DNA of 64,000 nucleotides, taken from the NCBI GenBank assembly GCA_028571685.1, contig CM053146.1:115233431-115297430 (forward strand), written 5' to 3'. Position 1 is the first letter of the stretch. Every line of letters begins with the position of its first letter. The notes beneath the pieces were generated by a model. It was not told where the DNA came from. It made no database searches and saw nothing but the letters and a program-made list of their open reading frames with translations. A program made the position numbers and the translations under genes. Source of the stretch: Heterohyrax brucei. Taxonomy: Eukaryota > Chordata > Mammalia > Hyracoidea > Procaviidae. Shown piece by piece: positions 59,913 to 64,000 of this stretch.

Positions 59913-60800
59913 TTCTTCCTTTCTTCCATTTGCTTTAGCTACTGTACATTCGGAGCAAGTTTAGGAGTCGGTACTGATATCGTTTTGGTCTTTTCTTTCT
60001 TTCCTGCCTTCTTAATGACCTTTTGCTTTCTTCATATATAGTGCCCTTGATGTCATCACACAGCTAGTCTGGTGTTCAGTGTATCAGATCTATTCTTGAG
60101 ACAGTGTCTGAATTCAACTGGGATATACTCAAGGTCATACTTTGGCCCTCATGGACTTGTTATAATTTTATTCAGTTTCAGCTTGAACTTGAATATGAGC
60201 AATTGATGCTCTGTTCTGCAGTTGGCCTCTGGCCTTGTCTTTACTGATGACACTGAGTTTCTCCATCATCCCTTTCCTTAGACAGTTGATTTGCTTCCTG
60301 TGTATTCCATCAGGTGCAGAGTACATGTATTGTTTTTATGTTGTTGGGAAAAAGGTATTTACAATGAATAAGTTGTTAGTTTTGCCACATTCTGTGATGA
60401 GATCTTTGGGGATGTTGTTTCTATCACCAGGGCCATATTTCCAACTGCTGATCCTTCTTTGTTTCCACCTTTAGCATTCTAGTCACTAGTAATTAGCAAC
60501 ATATCTTGATTGCATATGTGATCAATTTCACACTACAGAAATTGGTAAAAATCTTTGATTTCTTCATCTTTGGCATTAGTGGTTGGTGTGTAGATTTGGG
60601 TAATAGTCACAGTAACTGGTATTCCTGTAAGCATATGGACATTATCCTGTCACTGATGGTACTATACTTCAGGTAAATCTTGAAATGTTCTTTTTGACAA
60701 TAAACACAAAGTCATTCTTCAGTTGACATTCTGGACATGGTACACTGTATGAATATCTGATTCAAAATGGTAATACCAGTCCATTTCAGCTCACTAATGT

Positions 60801-61022
60801 CTAGGATATTGATCTTTGTGCATTCCATTTCATTTTTGCAACTTCCAGTTTTCCTAGATACTTTGTACATCCCACATTCTGATTATTAATGAATGTTTGC
60901 AGTGGTTTCTTCTCATTTTGAGTTGTGCCAAGAAATGAAGGTCCCCAAAGCTTGACTCCATCCACGTCTACTCTACTTTGAGAAGGCAGCTCTTTTCCAG
61001 TTGTATTTTGAGTGCCTTCCAA
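60801..61022 (-). pseudogene. RTE endonuclease N-terminal fragment
   Basis: The minus-strand frame ends with YLGKLEVAKMKWNAQRSIS, matching the N-terminal 'YLGKLE-x-VK-x-EM-x-R-x-NI' part of RTE/BovB endonucleases. Its start comes from the 5' untranslated region. Confidence 0.75.
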
Positions 61023-61266
61023 CTGAGGGGCTCATCTGCTGGCATGAGATCAGACAGTATTCCACCGCTATTCATCAAGTTTCCACTGGCTAATTTTTTA
61101 AAGAAATGGATTACCAGATTCTTCTTCTAGTCTGTGTGTGTCTCAGAGTTCCACTGAAAACTGTTTACCATCAGCATCTCTGCTAGTCTTTGAAATACTG
61201 ATGGCATAGCTTTAGCATCACAGCAGCCCGTAAGCTGTGACAAACAGACAGGCCTGAGTAGGAGTG

Positions 61267-61400
61267 GTAGGAGTTCTTTAAATATTTTGGATATTAAACC
61301 CTTAGCAGATATATGATTACCAGAAATTTTCTTCCTGTCTATTTGTTGTCTCCCAACATAAACTTTTGTGACCTTATATTTATCACTCTTTAGTTGTAGT
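61267..61400 (-). mobile_element. Antisense L1 continuation (right part)
   Basis: 'ggagttctttaaatattttg', 'gatattaaacccttagcaga' and 'tatatgattaccagaaattt' pick up the L1 exactly where it left off before the RTE. Confidence 0.85.
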
Positions 61401-62084
61401 GAACAGTATCCACTCTAACTAGTTTTATCAAATCTGTTGTACCTTAAATAGCTCAGAGAATGATTAGTAAGGCTAAGAAGCAAATTCCAGGATGAGTGTT
61501 TAGGAATATTTTCCCAACCTACACTGTAGGACCTGGCCACTAAGGGAATTGCTGCCAAGCCATCATCAGGATGCTTTTGGAGCCACATCCACACAACCAC
61601 AACTAGAGCAGGAGGCCACCAGAATTAAGAAAGCGCCACAATCAGAAATCTATCTCTACTGTTACAACTCCAACACCTGATGTGAAATTGTACTTTAGGC
61701 CAGTGACTGGCCAGTGTTACCAGTACCTGGATTTCATTTCTCTAATATTATGTCCTAAGTCACAGCCAGAACATTAGCTGCAGAGGAACTCTGTGAAAGT
61801 TAGTTTGTACCTTTCTAGGCTCTGTAGTTCAAGCCTACACTGTATAAGAAAGGAGGGCTGGGTGAAGAGTGTACATACACCATACACATCACAGTCTTTG
61901 TCTTGACTGCTTTCGACAGTCACTGAACCACCACACTCAGGCAATAATAATTTCTCTGTTCTGCAAACATACCCTGTAGTGTATCAGAGCAGCACTTCTT
62001 TGTGGCTTCTTCATCACCTAAGGGTAAAGTTCTTTGGCATAGCATATGAGCTCCTCAAAGATATGGTCCATGTCTGTATCGCCA

Positions 62085-62305
62085 GAACTTGGACTCTAGG
62101 ATCAGACAGACATGACTTTGTCTTATCTCTACCACATACGGACTGTCCAATCTTAGGCGCTACTTAGTGTTCGTCTGCAAAAGGGGGCTAATCCTACCTT
62201 AGCAGTAACTGGGATGACTGAACGGAGTTATTGGAAGTCAAGTGCGGAGCCTTGTGCCTGATACACAACAAGCACTGAATCAATGCCAAATTGCCGTAGT
62301 GACAA
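62085..62305 (+). repeat. MIR SINE
   Basis: 'ctaggatcagacagacatga', 'cttatctctaccacatacgg', 'tgcctgatacacaacaagca' and 'ctgaatcaatg' are in MIR order. Confidence 0.78.
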
Positions 62306-62479
62306 TAACAGTCATAGCCATAGTAAAAGCGTCAGTTGTATTGTTGGTACTGCTACTGATATCTTCTTCCTCCTACCTACTGTTTCTGACTTAACAAAAT
62401 GTTGACATTCTCTGAAAACACTGTAGGGATTTTTTTATACCTCCATGGTGTTTCACTTTTGTTCTCTATTTAGAACGTC

Positions 62480-62768
62480 TTCTCCTGCTGCCCCAGCACC
62501 CTTCTTTCCCTGAAAATTCCTGCTCATTCATATTCACGTTTTGGATGAAATTTCACCACCCCGATATGAAGCTGTCTTCAACTTTCCCAGGTGGACCCGG
62601 GTGTTCATTCTTTCAAATTCCTGCTGCCTCTGTGCCCTCACACTTCCCCTCTAGCGGTGATCTCATTGTGTTGTAATTGCTTGCAGGCCTGGCTCTTTGA
62701 AATCAGGGCTGTAGGTCTTCACTGCTTTGTATCCAGTGCCTCAGATAGTAATAGGATACAGTAGGTGA
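62480..62768 (+). repeat. L2 LINE 3' end
   Basis: 'aaatttcaccaccccgatat', 'cacttcccctctagcggtga', 'tctcattgtgttgtaattgc' and 'tttgtatccagtgcctcaga' are in L2 order. Confidence 0.75.
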
Positions 62769-63468
62769 CTGCATTATATACAAAAGGCAAAGAACAGAAT
62801 GATTTTTGGATTACAGGCATGCGGCTCGTTTTTTTGAGTGTGGTCTAAATTCTGCCACTTGTGGGAAGTTTTTCTTAACAATTCCAGCTCTAATCTGTGC
62901 TACTTCTAGTACCATCCTATATGGCACTTTATCCTGGATTACCCCATATCAGTCTCTAATTATTTTATTTTTAATGTGTGTTTTTGTAAGAAGAATGAAA
63001 GCTCCTTTAAGGATAAGGATCATCCTACGTTTTGTAAGACTTGAGTGTGCTGGTTGCTCCATAGGACAGCAACAGCAACAACATTGTATCGTTGACACTC
63101 TAACGTTTTGAACTCCAACATCATTAGGCTAGGACAGTTCTGGACAGCAGTGCTGAAAGGGATAAACTTAGACCTAGACAATGCCAAGAAGAGAAGTAGT
63201 TGTCAATGTCTAGATACATAAGCGGAGTATTTTCCAACAAATGTAATTATCTTCAGCATAGTTCTGATATTCACTTGAATTCTTTCTCCATAAGAAAAAG
63301 TTAAAAACATAACAGAAAAACTAAATAAATAAAAGCAATGGCTAAAGACAGTATCTCTATCCTTGACTTCTGTTTTTATTCATCCCCTGTGTATCACCAC
63401 CCTTACCTCTCAATTGGTCTTTGTTCAATAGGTCATTGTTTTAAGTTAGGGCTTCCACTCTAATGTCA

Positions 63469-63631
63469 GGAGCTCTGATAGCACACTGGCTAGGAGTTCA
63501 GCTGCTAACCAAAAGGTGGCCAGTTTGAATCCACCAGCCACTCCTTGGAAATTCTATGGGACAGTTCTACTGTCTATAGAGTAATATTAAGTCAGAATCA
63601 ACTTGACAGAAACAGATTTGATTTTGTTTTT
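63469..63631 (+). repeat. AfroSINE
   Basis: 'gagctctgatagcacactgg', 'cagctgctaaccaaaaggtg', 'ccactccttggaaattctat' and the tail 'taagtcagaatcaacttgac' are clear. Confidence 0.92.
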
Positions 63632-63819
63632 ATCCCACTGCAGAAGATTTTCAGTCTGTCTATAGCTGCTTCAAAATTTGTACAGTCTTCATCCTTACCT
63701 TGATGGCTTATTGATGTATTACACTCTTAAATAAATTCAGTTCTTCTTGTTCCATCTGCTGCTGAAATATAAAGAGATTGGGGGGGAGAGATATACTCTA
63801 AAATGCCTCTTGCTATAAT

Positions 63820-64000
63820 TTGTTGTTGTTGTCATTAGGTGCATTGAGTCAGTTCAGACTCACGGCAACTCTGTACAACAGAGAGAAACACTGCCGGATT
63901 CTGAACCATCTTCCAAACCTTGCTACGTTTGAGCCCATTTTGCAGCCACTGTGTCAGTTCATACCATTAAAGGTCTTCCTCTTTTTTTTTGACCCTCTAC
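63820..64000 (-). mobile_element. RTE LINE 3' end, cut by the window edge
   Basis: A TTGTTGTTGTTGT tail leads into 'cattaggtgcattgagtcag', 'ctgtacaacagagagaaaca' and 'ttgagcccattttgcagcca'. The element continues beyond the window. Confidence 0.9.

Larger units (their letters stand above)
58110..61266 (-). mobile_element. Nearly full-length RTE (BovB-type) LINE, inserted in an L1
   Basis: About 3.16 kb, close to the usual length of this family. The 3' end starts with a TTGTTG repeat tail and 'agatgccgtggaatcagttc'. Reverse transcriptase regions lie at about 58.5-60.0 kb, a linker at about 60.0-60.3 kb, and the apurinic endonuclease region at about 60.3-61.0 kb, all antisense. The 5' end is near 'aagctgtgacaaacagacag'. 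Minus-strand frames are broken into pieces, so it is inactive. An AfroSINE fragment interrupts it near 58.7 kb. L1 sequence flanks it on both sides. Confidence 0.92.
20905..64000 (+). other. PARD3B: 3'-side intron (partial) of the Par-3 gene
   Basis: After the donor no further exon of the Par-3 C-terminus could be recognised on the + strand through the end of the window. The segment is dominated by RTE, L1, AfroSINE, mariner and LTR insertions, most of the LINEs being antisense to the gene. The next exon is presumably beyond 64000. Confidence 0.65.

Noticed and set aside
58110-61266. RTE as a functional autonomous element
   Set aside because: Minus-strand frames are broken by stops and frameshifts, and a SINE fragment interrupts the coding region.
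1-64000. CRISPR array, operon, riboswitch or other prokaryotic system
   Set aside because: Repeat content, splice sites and CpG depletion indicate mammalian DNA. No evenly spaced direct repeats with unique spacers were seen.

Overview
The window looks like mammalian intronic DNA from an afrotherian, most likely a paenungulate such as an elephant, manatee or hyrax. The main clue is a high density of AfroSINEs: tRNA-derived SINEs with a 3' end reading roughly 'CTATGAGTCGGAATCGACTC'. They occur with BovB-type RTE LINEs that carry the same 3' end, a combination I know from Afrotheria. Older pan-mammalian repeats (MIR, L2, L1) are also present. No prokaryotic features were seen.

Only one segment is convincingly protein coding: a 136-bp exon at 20769-20904 on the + strand, with a good acceptor and a GTAAGC donor. 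It encodes a basic/acidic stretch that I recognise as the C-terminal part of a Par-3 family polarity protein, most likely PARD3B. The rest of the window reads as two very large introns of that gene, about 20.8 kb on the 5' side and at least 43 kb on the 3' side. This fits the very large size of PARD3B in mammals.

Layout. 1-20.8 kb: upstream intron with AfroSINEs, MIR, L2, one sense RTE 3' end and long repeat-poor stretches. 20.77-20.90 kb: the exon. 21.4-24.8 kb: an antisense RTE split by an antisense L1. 25.1-25.6 kb: a mariner deletion derivative with terminal inverted repeats and TA flanks. 25.6-37 kb: AfroSINEs, MIRs and a solitary LTR sitting in an AfroSINE tail with a 5-bp target duplication. 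37-55 kb: mixed, with a GC-richer antisense block at 37.6-38.1 kb, two RTE 3' fragments and several CpG-rich unique patches. 55.5-61.4 kb: a dense nest holding an RTE fragment, a fold-back mariner carrying an LTR, and an L1 carrying both an AfroSINE and a nearly full-length dead RTE. 61.4-64 kb: MIR, L2, AfroSINE and another RTE cut by the window edge.

There are no intact autonomous mobile genes. Every transposase or reverse transcriptase trace is broken. Most short open frames are what chance or decayed repeats would give in about 38-40 % GC DNA. I found no new gene system. The most interesting content is the nested transposon chronology, the inverted-arm mariner, the tail shared by the SINE and its likely RTE partner, and an unexplained antisense frame with a poly(A) signal at 37.6-38.1 kb.
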